Shown here piece by piece: positions 1 to 6,074 of a DNA stretch of 6,074 bases. The number at the start of each line of letters is the position of its first letter. Position 1 is the stretch's first letter. The notes below the pieces were generated by a model. The model had not been told where the DNA came from and did no database searches. It saw only the letters and a list, made by a program, of their open reading frames with translations. Origin of the DNA: Methylobacter sp. (GTDB lineage Bacteria; Pseudomonadota; Gammaproteobacteria; Methylococcales; Methylomonadaceae); assembly GCA_028714995.1 (NCBI GenBank), contig JAQTLI010000189.1, positions 1 to 6,074 on the forward strand, written 5' to 3'. A program made the position numbers and the translations under genes.

Positions 1-749
1 GCAACAATGTAATATCAGGTGAAAATCCTCGCCATATTGCTATTATTATGGATGGTAATGGCCGATGGGCGCAGAAAAGGTTTATGCCTCGGGCAATTGG
101 TCATCAGGCCGGGGTTAAAACGGTCAGAAAAATTGTAGAGTATTGCGCTGAACAAAAGATCGAAGTCTTAACCTTATTCGCTTTCAGCAGTGAAAACTGG
201 CGTCGGCCGGAAGAAGAGGTTTCCTTGTTGATGGGTCTGTTTATGGCGACCTTGCAGCGAGAAATTAATAAGCTTGATCGTAATAACATCCGGTTACGAT
301 TTATTGGTGACAGAACTGCATTCTCCGATAAGTTACAGGCCAAAATGGCTGAGGGTGAGGCACAAACAAAAGATAATGATGCCTTGACCCTTGTTATTGC
401 GGCAAATTATGGCGGCCGCTGGGATATGTGTCAGGCTTTCAGGAAAGTTACGGAAAAAATAGCTGCCGGGGAACTGAACAATCAAGATATCAGTGAACAG
501 TTGATTAATCAACATCTGTCAACCGCTGACCTGCCTGAACCCGACCTGTTCATCAGAACGGGCGGCGAGCAACGTGTTAGTAATTTCTTGTTATGGCAAT
601 TAGCCTATACAGAGCTGTATTTTACAGCAACGCTCTGGCCGGATTTTGACCAGAATTCACTTGGAGATGCTATTAAGAGCTTCAAAAGTCGGCAAAGACG
701 CTTTGGTCATACCGGCGAGCAAGTGCTTAATAAATCAATCACTCTATAA
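1..749 (+). CDS. uppS: Undecaprenyl diphosphate synthase (UppS), 5'-truncated by window edge
   Basis: This is a cis-prenyltransferase that condenses farnesyl diphosphate with eight IPP units to give C55 undecaprenyl diphosphate, the lipid carrier for peptidoglycan and O-antigen. The frame is open from the left edge. The codons before the first ATG (position 48) encode HIAII directly ahead of MDGNGRW, which is the conserved first strand of the family, so ATG 48 is not the start and the real start lies upstream of the window. Counting from that Met, the catalytic Asp is D2, FSSENW is at 46-51, RTGGEQR at 170-176 and the metal-binding Glu is E189. The spacings D2-R170-R176-E189 equal those of E. 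coli D26-R194-R200-E213 exactly. The C-terminus is complete, ending in TAA at 747-749. About 15 codons are visible before Met48, so only a short N-terminal tail is missing. It is the first visible gene of the uppS-cdsA-dxr-rseP run; in many relatives frr lies just upstream, which cannot be seen here. Confidence 0.97.
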   Translation, partial: NNVISGENPRHIAIIMDGNGRWAQKRFMPRAIGHQAGVKTVRKIVEYCAEQKIEVLTLFAFSSENWRRPEEEVSLLMGLFMATLQREINKLDRNNIRLRFIGDRTAFSDKLQAKMAEGEAQTKDNDALTLVIAANYGGRWDMCQAFRKVTEKIAAGELNNQDISEQLINQHLSTADLPEPDLFIRTGGEQRVSNFLLWQLAYTELYFTATLWPDFDQNSLGDAIKSFKSRQRRFGHTGEQVLNKSITL

Positions 750-775
750 CTTTTAACTCTAATAATTTATAAAAA
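750..775 (+). other. uppS-cdsA spacer without a clear ribosome binding site
   Basis: These 26 bases are almost entirely A and T and run directly into the cdsA ATG. I see no AGGAGG-like sequence at the usual distance from ATG 776. The start is nevertheless convincing because the protein begins in the family manner (MLLQRIITALIL). Initiation may depend on an unstructured A/U-rich leader and on ribosomes arriving from uppS; this is inference. I see no terminator in the gap, which supports co-transcription. Confidence 0.5.
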
Positions 776-1648
776 ATGTTATTACAGCGAATTATAACCG
801 CGTTAATCTTGGTTCCTCTGGTTGTTCTGGCAGTTTTCAAGCTGCCATCAGAGTATTTTTCATTGGTTTTAGGCCTGATCACTCTTGTTGCTGCATGGGA
901 ATGGGGTAACCTTGCAGGCATTAATTCGCTAGTTAAACGCGGAGTATTTTTGCTTGCGCTGATCCTGCCAATGATGGGTATTCATTTTTGGACGCAAATT
1001 CTGGAGTTGACTGCTCAAGTGTTAGATTGGCCTGATGTCAGGACTTATTCCGGCGCTCTGGAATGGCTGGTTATAGCGCCAGTGCTGTTCTGGATATTGA
1101 CTATGATATTAATCAGAAGTTCGCCTACAGGTGTTTTAAATCTAAAACTAAAAACACGCTATAAGGCATTGATTGGTTGGTTTGTTTTGTTGGCTTTCTG
1201 GATGTTTTTATCCAGATTAAAAGCTTTTTATGGCGCAGAAATGGTTATGTACCTTCTGGTCTTGATTTGGGCCGCGGATATTTCAGCTTATTTTGTTGGC
1301 AAGAAATATGGAACAATCAAGCTGGCACCTGAAATCAGCCCGGGTAAAACAGTTGCCGGACTTTATGGCGCGTTAATAGCCGGCTTTATCTGTCCTGTCA
1401 TTTTAAGCCTGAGTTATGGCTTTGAATTTATGATCGCATCGGATTTTGTTTTGCTGTCCGTGCTGACTGTGTTGGTTTCCATTTATGGTGATTTATTTCT
1501 TAGTGTGGCCAAACGCCAACAAGGCGTAAAAGACAGCGGCTCAATACTGCCGGGTCATGGTGGTATCCTGGATAGAATTGACAGTTTGATTGCTGCGACA
1601 CCGTTTTTTTATGCCGGTATTTATTTGATTTATAGGCTTGTTTCATGA
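776..1648 (+). CDS. cdsA: Phosphatidate cytidylyltransferase (CDP-diacylglycerol synthase)
   Basis: An inner-membrane enzyme that converts phosphatidic acid and CTP to CDP-diacylglycerol and diphosphate, the branch point of phospholipid synthesis. The 290-residue product is strongly hydrophobic, with roughly eight candidate membrane segments (about 5-22, 27-45, 55-70, 96-113, 132-146, 156-175, 195-213 and 219-240). The CDP-DAG synthase signature is complete at residues 243-269: S..KR near the start, KDSGS at 252-256, then PGHGG at 259-263 and DRID at 266-269. Upstream of it are the family's WAAD at 165-168 and SPGKT at 188-192. The ATG at 776 gives the N-terminus MLLQRIITAL, very like E. coli CdsA, and the length is normal. 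It lies 26 bases after uppS, and its TGA overlaps the dxr ATG as ATGA, indicating translational coupling. No shift or missing residue is apparent. Confidence 0.97.
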   Translation: MLLQRIITALILVPLVVLAVFKLPSEYFSLVLGLITLVAAWEWGNLAGINSLVKRGVFLLALILPMMGIHFWTQILELTAQVLDWPDVRTYSGALEWLVIAPVLFWILTMILIRSSPTGVLNLKLKTRYKALIGWFVLLAFWMFLSRLKAFYGAEMVMYLLVLIWAADISAYFVGKKYGTIKLAPEISPGKTVAGLYGALIAGFICPVILSLSYGFEFMIASDFVLLSVLTVLVSIYGDLFLSVAKRQQGVKDSGSILPGHGGILDRIDSLIAATPFFYAGIYLIYRLVS

Positions 1649-2829
1649 AGGGCATTTGCATACTCGGAGCGACAGGATCCATTGGCGTCAGCACGTTAGA
1701 CGTTGTTGCAAGACATGCGGATCTCTATAAAGTCATCGCTTTAACAGCCAATAACAATATAGATGTGTTATATGAACAATGCCTGATACATCATCCAGAA
1801 GTTGTTGTAGTGGTGGATGAGAGCAAGGCTCAGGCTTTTAAAGAAAAGTTAAAAAACTCGACGGTCTCGGATATCAAGGTGTTATCAGGTGTAAAAGCGC
1901 TTGAGCAAGTCGCAACACTGGATAACGTTGATTCTGTAATGGCAGCTATCGTAGGCGCGGCAGGCTTGTTGCCGAGTCTGGCGGCAGCAAAGGCGGGCAA
2001 AATAGTATTGCTGGCTAACAAAGAAGCCTTGGTCATGTCAGGCACTATTTTCATGCAAGCCATTGCTGAGTCTGGGGCGCAATTGCTGCCTATCGACAGC
2101 GAACATAACGCGATATTCCAGTGCATGCCTGCCGGATATAAAACCGGTATGCAGGCAAAAGAAGCCAGACGTATTTTACTGACGGCTTCAGGCGGCCCTT
2201 TTCGGGAAATGCCGGTGGATCAGCTGGTTAATGTAACACCCGATCAAGCGGTAGCTCACCCCAACTGGGATATGGGCAGAAAAATTTCCGTGGATTCTGC
2301 AACCATGATGAATAAAGGCCTGGAAATGATCGAAGCCTGTATTCTATTCGATATGAATCCGGATCAAATACAGGTGGTCATACATCCGCAAAGCGTTATC
2401 CATTCGATGGTGGATTATGTTGACGGAACGGTTTTGGCGCAAATGGGTAACCCGGATATGCGTATTCCCATTGCTCATTCAATGGCTTGGCCGGAACGGT
2501 TTGATTCCGGCGTTGAGCCGTTGAATATTTTTGATGTCGGGCGTATGGATTTCCATGAACCTAATCTGGAACGCTTCCCCTGTCTGCGTTTGGCTTACGA
2601 GGCGATTAATGCAGGCGGTATCATGCCGACCGTTTTAAATGCAGCAAACGAAATAGCGGTAGAGGCGTTTTTGGATGAACGTGTCCGTTTTACCGATATT
2701 CCGGTCATTATTGAGTGTAGCATGAAAAAATTCGAGGTTAAGGTGGCGGATACCCTGGAGATTATTTTAGACATAGATCAGCAGGCCAGAATAGCGGCCA
2801 AACAGATTATTGAAGAGTTAAATAGGTAG
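1645..2829 (+). CDS. dxr: 1-deoxy-D-xylulose 5-phosphate reductoisomerase (MEP pathway)
   Basis: Also called IspC. It isomerises and reduces 1-deoxy-D-xylulose 5-phosphate with NADPH to 2-C-methyl-D-erythritol 4-phosphate, the committed step of bacterial isoprenoid synthesis and the target of fosmidomycin. The 394-residue cytosolic protein starts with the Rossmann motif GATGSIG at 8-14, and LANKEALVMSG follows at 123-133. Divalent metal ligands are D151, E153 (IDSEHN) and E227 (NKGLE). Substrate phosphate and active-site residues S182, H205, S218, N223 and K224 are all present, as is the flexible-loop W208. Most sit four residues before their E. coli equivalents (S186, H209, W212, S222, N227, K228, E231). 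The C-terminal helical domain is complete. The ATG lies in the ATGA overlap with cdsA, with only a weak AGG (1634-1636) upstream. It supplies IPP that UppS, encoded two genes upstream, consumes. Confidence 0.98.
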   Translation: MKGICILGATGSIGVSTLDVVARHADLYKVIALTANNNIDVLYEQCLIHHPEVVVVVDESKAQAFKEKLKNSTVSDIKVLSGVKALEQVATLDNVDSVMAAIVGAAGLLPSLAAAKAGKIVLLANKEALVMSGTIFMQAIAESGAQLLPIDSEHNAIFQCMPAGYKTGMQAKEARRILLTASGGPFREMPVDQLVNVTPDQAVAHPNWDMGRKISVDSATMMNKGLEMIEACILFDMNPDQIQVVIHPQSVIHSMVDYVDGTVLAQMGNPDMRIPIAHSMAWPERFDSGVEPLNIFDVGRMDFHEPNLERFPCLRLAYEAINAGGIMPTVLNAANEIAVEAFLDERVRFTDIPVIIECSMKKFEVKVADTLEIILDIDQQARIAAKQIIEELNR

Positions 2830-2831
2830 TG
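2813..2831 (+). promoter_or_regulatory. rseP start region: weak SD and TAGTG stop-start overlap
   Basis: AAGAG at 2813-2817 lies 11 bases before the GTG at 2829-2831, a loose Shine-Dalgarno match inside the end of dxr. The dxr TAG (2827-2829) and the GTG share their G. The alternative ATG 2838 has a GG-containing stretch upstream (2825-2833), so spacing alone does not decide between them. Homology length slightly favours the GTG. Confidence 0.45.
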
Positions 2832-4190
2832 GATTTCATGCATACCCTGTTTTATTTCATAGTTGCCATCAGTGTTCTGGTTTCATTTCATGAACTTGGA
2901 CATTTTTGGGTTGCGCGTAAAGCAGGAGTAAAAGTACTCCGATTTTCCGTAGGTTTTGGCAAGGTTTTATGGTCTTATCAGAAAAATCCTGAAGCGACAG
3001 AGTATGTATTATCGGCAATCCCGCTGGGTGGTTACGTCAAGATGGTCGATGAGCGGGAAGGAGCAGTTAAGGAAGAAGATCTGCCTTTTGCCTTCAACCG
3101 CCAATCGTTATTGGCCAGAACAGCAATCGTCGCTGCAGGCCCGGTGTTTAATCTGGTTCTCGCAGTTGCCTTGTTCTGGAGTGTACTGGTTATTGGCGAG
3201 ACCGGCATAAAACCGATACTCGGCGCGGTAGAGCAGGGCACATTAGCCGCACAGGCAGGTTTTGTTGAAGGCGATGAAATCCTGTCAGTTAATGACAAGT
3301 CAACGCCAACATGGACTGAAGCATTGAGCGTATTAATCGGTTCAGCGCTTGAAGGACAACAGGAAATCAAGATTGCAGTAAAAAACTTCGACGATCAGCA
3401 AAGCCTTAGAACGCTTCATATTGCTGAAAAAGACACTGAGAATCCAGACGTGCTGTATCAACGTTTGGGCTTTAAACCCTGGTCGCCGAAATTGCAACCT
3501 ATTATAGGCAAGATCCTTGCTGACAGCGCAGCACTGGCTGCGGGTTTGCAACAGGGTGATCTGATTGTTAGCGCTGATGGTGTATCTATGAATGATTGGA
3601 TGCAATGGGTCGGCTATGTAAAAAATCACCCTGGCGTTGCTATAAACCTGATTATCGAGCGTGATGGCGCTCGCTTGCCAATAACCATAACGCCAAAAAG
3701 TGTGGAAGTTGAACAGAAGCCTGAAGGTAAAATCGGCGCGTCAGTTTATGTGCCCGAAGAACTAATGAATTCAATGCTTGTTGAATATTCATTGTCGCCG
3801 TTGGAGGCAATACCTGCTGCCATAGAAACAACCTATTCTTATTCCGTCAGCACCTTAAAAATGATGGCCAAAATGCTAATTGGCAAGGCATCTGTAGAAA
3901 ATTTAAGCGGTCCTATCAGTATTGCTCAGTATGCTGGACAGTCTGCCACTATGGGTTTTGTGCATTTCATAAAGTTCATGGCATTGGTCAGTGTCAGTTT
4001 AGGCGTGTTAAATTTACTGCCGATACCGGTGTTGGATGGCGGGCATTTAATGTTTTTTGCCATAGAAGGCATTAAAGGCAGTCCTGTTTCGGAAAAGATA
4101 CAGATATTCTTCCAACAAGTCGGCATTGCATTGCTTGTATCATTAATGGTGCTGGCAATGTTTTTGGATATTCAGCGTTTATTTCAATGA
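2829..4190 (+). CDS. rseP: Intramembrane zinc metalloprotease RseP (site-2 protease family)
   Basis: RseP cuts the anti-sigma factor RseA inside the membrane after DegS cleavage, releasing sigma-E, and also clears remnant signal peptides. With the GTG start the product is 453 residues, close to E. coli RseP (about 450). The zinc-binding HELGH is at 21-25 in the first membrane segment. The third ligand D403 lies in the NLLPIPVLDGG block (395-405), matching E. coli H22 and D402. The membrane-associated loop GFGKVLW is at 42-48 and IPLGGYVKM at 64-72. Two PDZ domains follow, at about 126-200 and 218-293. Other membrane segments are about 96-122, 377-402 and 427-446. The start is uncertain: GTG 2829 shares one base with the dxr TAG and puts HELGH where E. 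coli has it, while ATG 2838, three codons later, is also possible. The tight dxr junction implies coupling. Confidence 0.96.
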   Translation: MDFMHTLFYFIVAISVLVSFHELGHFWVARKAGVKVLRFSVGFGKVLWSYQKNPEATEYVLSAIPLGGYVKMVDEREGAVKEEDLPFAFNRQSLLARTAIVAAGPVFNLVLAVALFWSVLVIGETGIKPILGAVEQGTLAAQAGFVEGDEILSVNDKSTPTWTEALSVLIGSALEGQQEIKIAVKNFDDQQSLRTLHIAEKDTENPDVLYQRLGFKPWSPKLQPIIGKILADSAALAAGLQQGDLIVSADGVSMNDWMQWVGYVKNHPGVAINLIIERDGARLPITITPKSVEVEQKPEGKIGASVYVPEELMNSMLVEYSLSPLEAIPAAIETTYSYSVSTLKMMAKMLIGKASVENLSGPISIAQYAGQSATMGFVHFIKFMALVSVSLGVLNLLPIPVLDGGHLMFFAIEGIKGSPVSEKIQIFFQQVGIALLVSLMVLAMFLDIQRLFQ

Positions 4191-4275
4191 TTCAGGCACA
4201 AGGCTAATAACGCAAAGCACAAATTTTTAGTCCTGAGCATTAGCTAACATTTATTTAAGAAAATACGAGAAGTTC
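4191..4275 (+). other. rseP-dsbC intergenic spacer with small inverted repeats
   Basis: This AT-rich 85-base gap holds no ORF and no clear terminator for rseP. GCTAAT at 4203-4208 is the exact inverse of ATTAGC at 4239-4244, with a 30-base separation, and the second arm overlaps the 8-base palindrome TTAGCTAA at 4240-4247. TAACAT at 4245-4250 is a 4-of-6 match to a sigma-70 -10 box, but nothing resembling TTGACA lies at the right distance. I see no sigma-E-type GGAACTT -35. It could carry a weak dsbC promoter or an operator, or just be a read-through spacer. Confidence 0.35.
4267..4272 (+). promoter_or_regulatory. dsbC ribosome binding site
   Basis: GAGAAG lies three bases before ATG 4276, with its GAG core six bases away. 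It is the best Shine-Dalgarno-like sequence in front of any gene in the window and supports the chosen start, which also gives a well-formed signal peptide. Confidence 0.6.
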
Positions 4276-4998
4276 ATGAAAAAAATTATTAAGATTGCCG
4301 CGTTATCGCTACTCGGTCTGACTTTACCCGTAGCGCATGCCGATGAAAATGCCATTAGACAGGCTCTGGCCAAGTCTATGCCAGCGGTAAAAGTGGAATC
4401 AGTCAAGCCATCTCAAATAAAAGGTCTTTATGAGGTCGTAGTGGGCGCTGATATCTTTTATGCTTCTGAGGATGGTAAATATTTAATCCAGGGTCGGTTG
4501 ATTGATATTGAGTCGCGCACCGATCTAACTGAAGAAAAATTAAGTGCCGCACGCAAACAGGCCATCGATAAACTCGGTCAGGATAAAATGATCGTGTTCA
4601 AGCCAAAGAAAAGTAAATATACGGTTACTGTGTTTACCGATATAGATTGCGGTTATTGCCGTAAATTGCATTCAGAACTTGATCAATACATGGCTGAAGG
4701 CATTACAATTCAGTACCTGTTTTTCCCCAGGGCAGGAAAAGGTTCAGAGTCATATGATAAAGCCGTATCGGTCTGGTGTGCTGATGACCGCAAAGCCGCT
4801 TTAACTGCAGCAAAAAAAGGCGAGGCACTTGCGGCTAAGACTTGTAATAACCCGGTTGATGAGCATATGCAATTGGGTGCGGCTTTTGACGTGAAGGGAA
4901 CGCCAATGATCGTTACCGAAAAAGGCAGTATCTACCCCGGTTACCTGCCAGCAAAACAACTGGCTGAAGCGCTGGCAGACGAAAAAGCCCAAAAGTAA
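4276..4998 (+). CDS. dsbC: Periplasmic thiol:disulfide interchange protein DsbC
   Basis: A homodimeric periplasmic disulfide isomerase and chaperone that reshuffles wrong disulfides and is kept reduced by DsbD. The 240-residue precursor starts with a Sec signal peptide: KK at 2-3, a hydrophobic core at about 7-19, and an A-x-A site giving cleavage after A22. The mature protein (about 218 residues) has an N-terminal dimerisation domain at about 23-85 and a thioredoxin-fold domain after a linker helix. The active site CGYC is at 125-128, the cis-Pro loop GTP at 208-210, and a second pair, C168 and C190, matches the structural disulfide of E. coli DsbC (C141-C163 of the mature form). CGYC favours DsbC over DsbG, which typically has CPYC. 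There are no other cysteines. It lies 85 bases after rseP, so it may share that operon or have its own promoter. In E. coli it sits between xerD and recJ, so this setting differs. Confidence 0.95.
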   Translation: MKKIIKIAALSLLGLTLPVAHADENAIRQALAKSMPAVKVESVKPSQIKGLYEVVVGADIFYASEDGKYLIQGRLIDIESRTDLTEEKLSAARKQAIDKLGQDKMIVFKPKKSKYTVTVFTDIDCGYCRKLHSELDQYMAEGITIQYLFFPRAGKGSESYDKAVSVWCADDRKAALTAAKKGEALAAKTCNNPVDEHMQLGAAFDVKGTPMIVTEKGSIYPGYLPAKQLAEALADEKAQK

Positions 4999-5012
4999 TC
5001 AGATTTTGCAGG

Positions 5013-5030
5013 GGGCGGTTTCGGCCGCCC
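5013..5030 (+). terminator. GC-rich hairpin between convergent dsbC and mutS
   Basis: GGGCGG (5013-5018) pairs perfectly with CCGCCC (5025-5030). In the + strand RNA a further U-G pair closes a UUCG tetraloop (5020-5023), and two G-U pairs could extend the base to 5011-5032. It begins 14 bases after the dsbC stop and ends 18 bases before the mutS stop, so it can fold in both transcripts. Neither side has a real U-tract: only UU follows on the + strand and none on the - strand. It is therefore either a weak bidirectional terminator or an RNA 3'-end stabiliser. Placement supports the terminator reading; the missing U-tract weakens it. Confidence 0.6.
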
Positions 5031-5043
5031 TTGAATCCTTCAA
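5031..5043. repeat. Small AT-rich inverted repeat next to the main hairpin
   Basis: TTGAA (5031-5035) and TTCAA (5039-5043) are exact inverse repeats around a TCC loop and directly abut the GC-rich stem, so the two helices could stack. Five mostly A-U pairs make a marginal structure on its own. In the mutS transcript this hairpin would form first. Confidence 0.35.
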
Positions 5044-5048
5044 TAAAG

Positions 5049-6074
5049 TCACACCAGCCCCTTAAGCCGGTAAAGCAACTCCAAAGCCTGTCTGGGGCTA
5101 AGTTCATCCGGGTTCATGTCCTCGATTAAACCTACCGCAGGATGACATTCGTTCGATGAAAACAAATCCAACTGATTATTCCCTGTTACTACTTGTTGCT
5201 CAATATAGGCATTGTCTTCCAGATGCCGTAATTTGGCTTTGGCTTTATCAATGACCGAACGGGGTACACCGGCTAATGAGGCTACCTGCAAGCCGTAACT
5301 TTGATTGGCAGGGCCATCTTTAACCGCATGCAAGAAAATGATCTTGTCGCCGTGTTCCATGGCGTCCAGATGCACGTTATGGATGGTTTTCTGTTCATCT
5401 GCCAGCGTGGTCAGCTCAAAATAATGCGTGGCAAATAGCGTAAACGCCTTGGTTTCCTTGGCCAGATAATCGGCGCAGGCCCAGGCTAGGGACAGTCCGT
5501 CAAAAGTGCTGGTTCCCCGGCCAATCTCGTCCATTAAAATCAGGCTTTTTGAGGTGGCATTATGCAGGATGTTGGCGGTTTCCGACATCTCAACCATAAA
5601 CGTTGAACGGCCACTGGACAGATCATCAGATGCGCCGATACGCGTAAAAATCTTATCAATTGGCCCGCAAGTTGCCGATTTAGCAGGAACATAACAGCCG
5701 ATATGGGCGATTAACACGATAAGCGCTGCTTGGCGCATATAAGTCGATTTGCCGCCCATATTGGGGCCGGTTATCACCAGCATCCGGCGCTGGCTGGAAA
5801 AAGACAAATCATTGGGCACAAAAGGAATGTCTGAAACCTGCTCAACGACCAGATGCCGGCCGGCCTCTATCGTTATGCCGGGCATATCGACCAGCGTCGG
5901 TTGTGATAAATTCAGAGTCTCGGCGCGTTCCGCAAAGTTGACCAGTACATCCAGCTCGGCCAATGCGGCGGCGCACTGTTGCAGGGGGATTAATGAGGCA
6001 GCAATGATGTTGAGTAATTCCTCGTACAAGGCTTTTTCAAAAGACAGTGATTTTTCCTTGGCACTGAGTACCTT
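5049..6074 (-). CDS. mutS: DNA mismatch repair ATPase MutS, C-terminal part (5' end beyond window)
   Basis: MutS recognises mismatches and recruits MutL. The last 341 codons are visible; the frame stays open to the right edge, where the first residues read KVLSAKEKSLSFEKALYEEL, a good match to E. coli MutS. A TTG at 6027-6029 is thus an internal Leu codon, not a start. Numbered from the first visible codon, the end of the lever/clamp region is at 1 to about 65. The ABC-type ATPase follows, with Walker A GPNMGGKST at 103-111, signature SGRSTFMVEM at 154-163, Walker B LILMDEIGRGTST at 178-190 and the switch His in THYFEL at 216-221. QLDLF at 301-305 is a sliding-clamp binding motif. The C-terminal tetramerisation helices end in RLKGLV, with D323 and R328 equivalent to E. 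coli D835 and R840. The mismatch-binding domain with FxE is outside. It is MutS1 type, as no Smr domain follows. It converges with dsbC across 50 bases. Confidence 0.97.
   Translation of the reverse strand, partial: KVLSAKEKSLSFEKALYEELLNIIAASLIPLQQCAAALAELDVLVNFAERAETLNLSQPTLVDMPGITIEAGRHLVVEQVSDIPFVPNDLSFSSQRRMLVITGPNMGGKSTYMRQAALIVLIAHIGCYVPAKSATCGPIDKIFTRIGASDDLSSGRSTFMVEMSETANILHNATSKSLILMDEIGRGTSTFDGLSLAWACADYLAKETKAFTLFATHYFELTTLADEQKTIHNVHLDAMEHGDKIIFLHAVKDGPANQSYGLQVASLAGVPRSVIDKAKAKLRHLEDNAYIEQQVVTGNNQLDLFSSNECHPAVGLIEDMNPDELSPRQALELLYRLKGLV

Noticed and set aside
745..773. TATAAC and TATAAA as -10 boxes for a cdsA promoter
   Set aside because: No -35 element lies at the proper distance, and the second box would put transcription start inside cdsA; AT-rich sequence yields such matches by chance.
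739..921. Minus-strand ORF spanning the uppS-cdsA gap
   Set aside because: It overlaps the ends of two well-supported genes, has no motif, and its AT-rich centre is explained by the spacer.
1830..2126. Minus-strand 98-residue ORF opposite dxr
   Set aside because: It is antisense to conserved dxr coding sequence, with no domain or start signal; it is a shadow of the coding frame.
2956..3210. Plus-strand 84-residue ORF in another frame within rseP
   Set aside because: It is out of frame inside conserved rseP, has no SD, and its composition looks like a frame-shifted translation.
3032..3370. Minus-strand 112-residue ORF opposite rseP
   Set aside because: It lies wholly inside rseP, shows no recognisable motif, and the rseP strand encodes unmistakable PDZ and membrane sequence.
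4191..4275. Sigma-E promoter in front of dsbC
   Set aside because: No GGAACTT-like -35 element was found in the spacer, so the attractive link to RseP is not supported by sequence.
5049..6029. A 326-residue minus-strand ORF beginning at TTG 6029 as a complete short protein
   Set aside because: The frame continues without a stop to the window edge and the extra 15 codons match MutS, so it is a truncated MutS and the TTG is an internal Leu.
1..6074. Mobile element, CRISPR array, toxin-antitoxin or new defence system
   Set aside because: All coding space is filled by six recognised core genes, the longest gap is 85 bases, and I saw no direct repeat arrays, transposase motifs or tRNA-like structure.

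Overview
This window is a core housekeeping segment of a gammaproteobacterial chromosome. It holds five genes in a row on the + strand (uppS, cdsA, dxr, rseP, dsbC) and the 3' part of mutS converging on them from the - strand. The proteins resemble their E. coli counterparts closely, residue by residue at the catalytic positions. The base composition is moderate and slightly AT-leaning. Gene order and protein character fit a gammaproteobacterium outside the Enterobacterales, possibly a methanotroph of the Methylococcales. That placement is inference from general character and was not tested by any search.

Layout: 1-749 is uppS, cut by the left edge, so its true start lies outside the window. 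After a 26-base AT-rich gap comes cdsA (776-1648). Its stop overlaps the start of dxr (1645-2829) in an ATGA arrangement. The dxr stop shares one base with the probable GTG start of rseP (2829-4190). These four genes are almost certainly one transcription unit. An 85-base spacer (4191-4275) precedes dsbC (4276-4998), a secreted disulfide isomerase. A GC-rich hairpin at 5013-5030, followed by a small AT-rich hairpin at 5031-5043, separates dsbC from the convergent mutS (5049-6074, minus strand, 5' end beyond the right edge).

How the genes work together: Dxr makes MEP, the first committed intermediate of the non-mevalonate isoprenoid pathway. UppS uses the resulting IPP to build undecaprenyl diphosphate, the lipid carrier for peptidoglycan and other envelope polymers. 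CdsA makes CDP-diacylglycerol for phospholipids. RseP is the intramembrane protease of the sigma-E envelope stress pathway, and DsbC repairs wrong disulfides in periplasmic and outer-membrane proteins. The + strand block is therefore an envelope-building and envelope-quality cluster. MutS (DNA mismatch repair) is unrelated in function.

I see no mobile element, CRISPR array, RNA gene, prophage or new defence system here. The observations worth a second look are modest. dsbC follows rseP where many gammaproteobacteria have bamA. The shared spacer between dsbC and mutS holds a hairpin lacking a proper U-tract. Several start sites would be wrongly placed by simple ORF calling.
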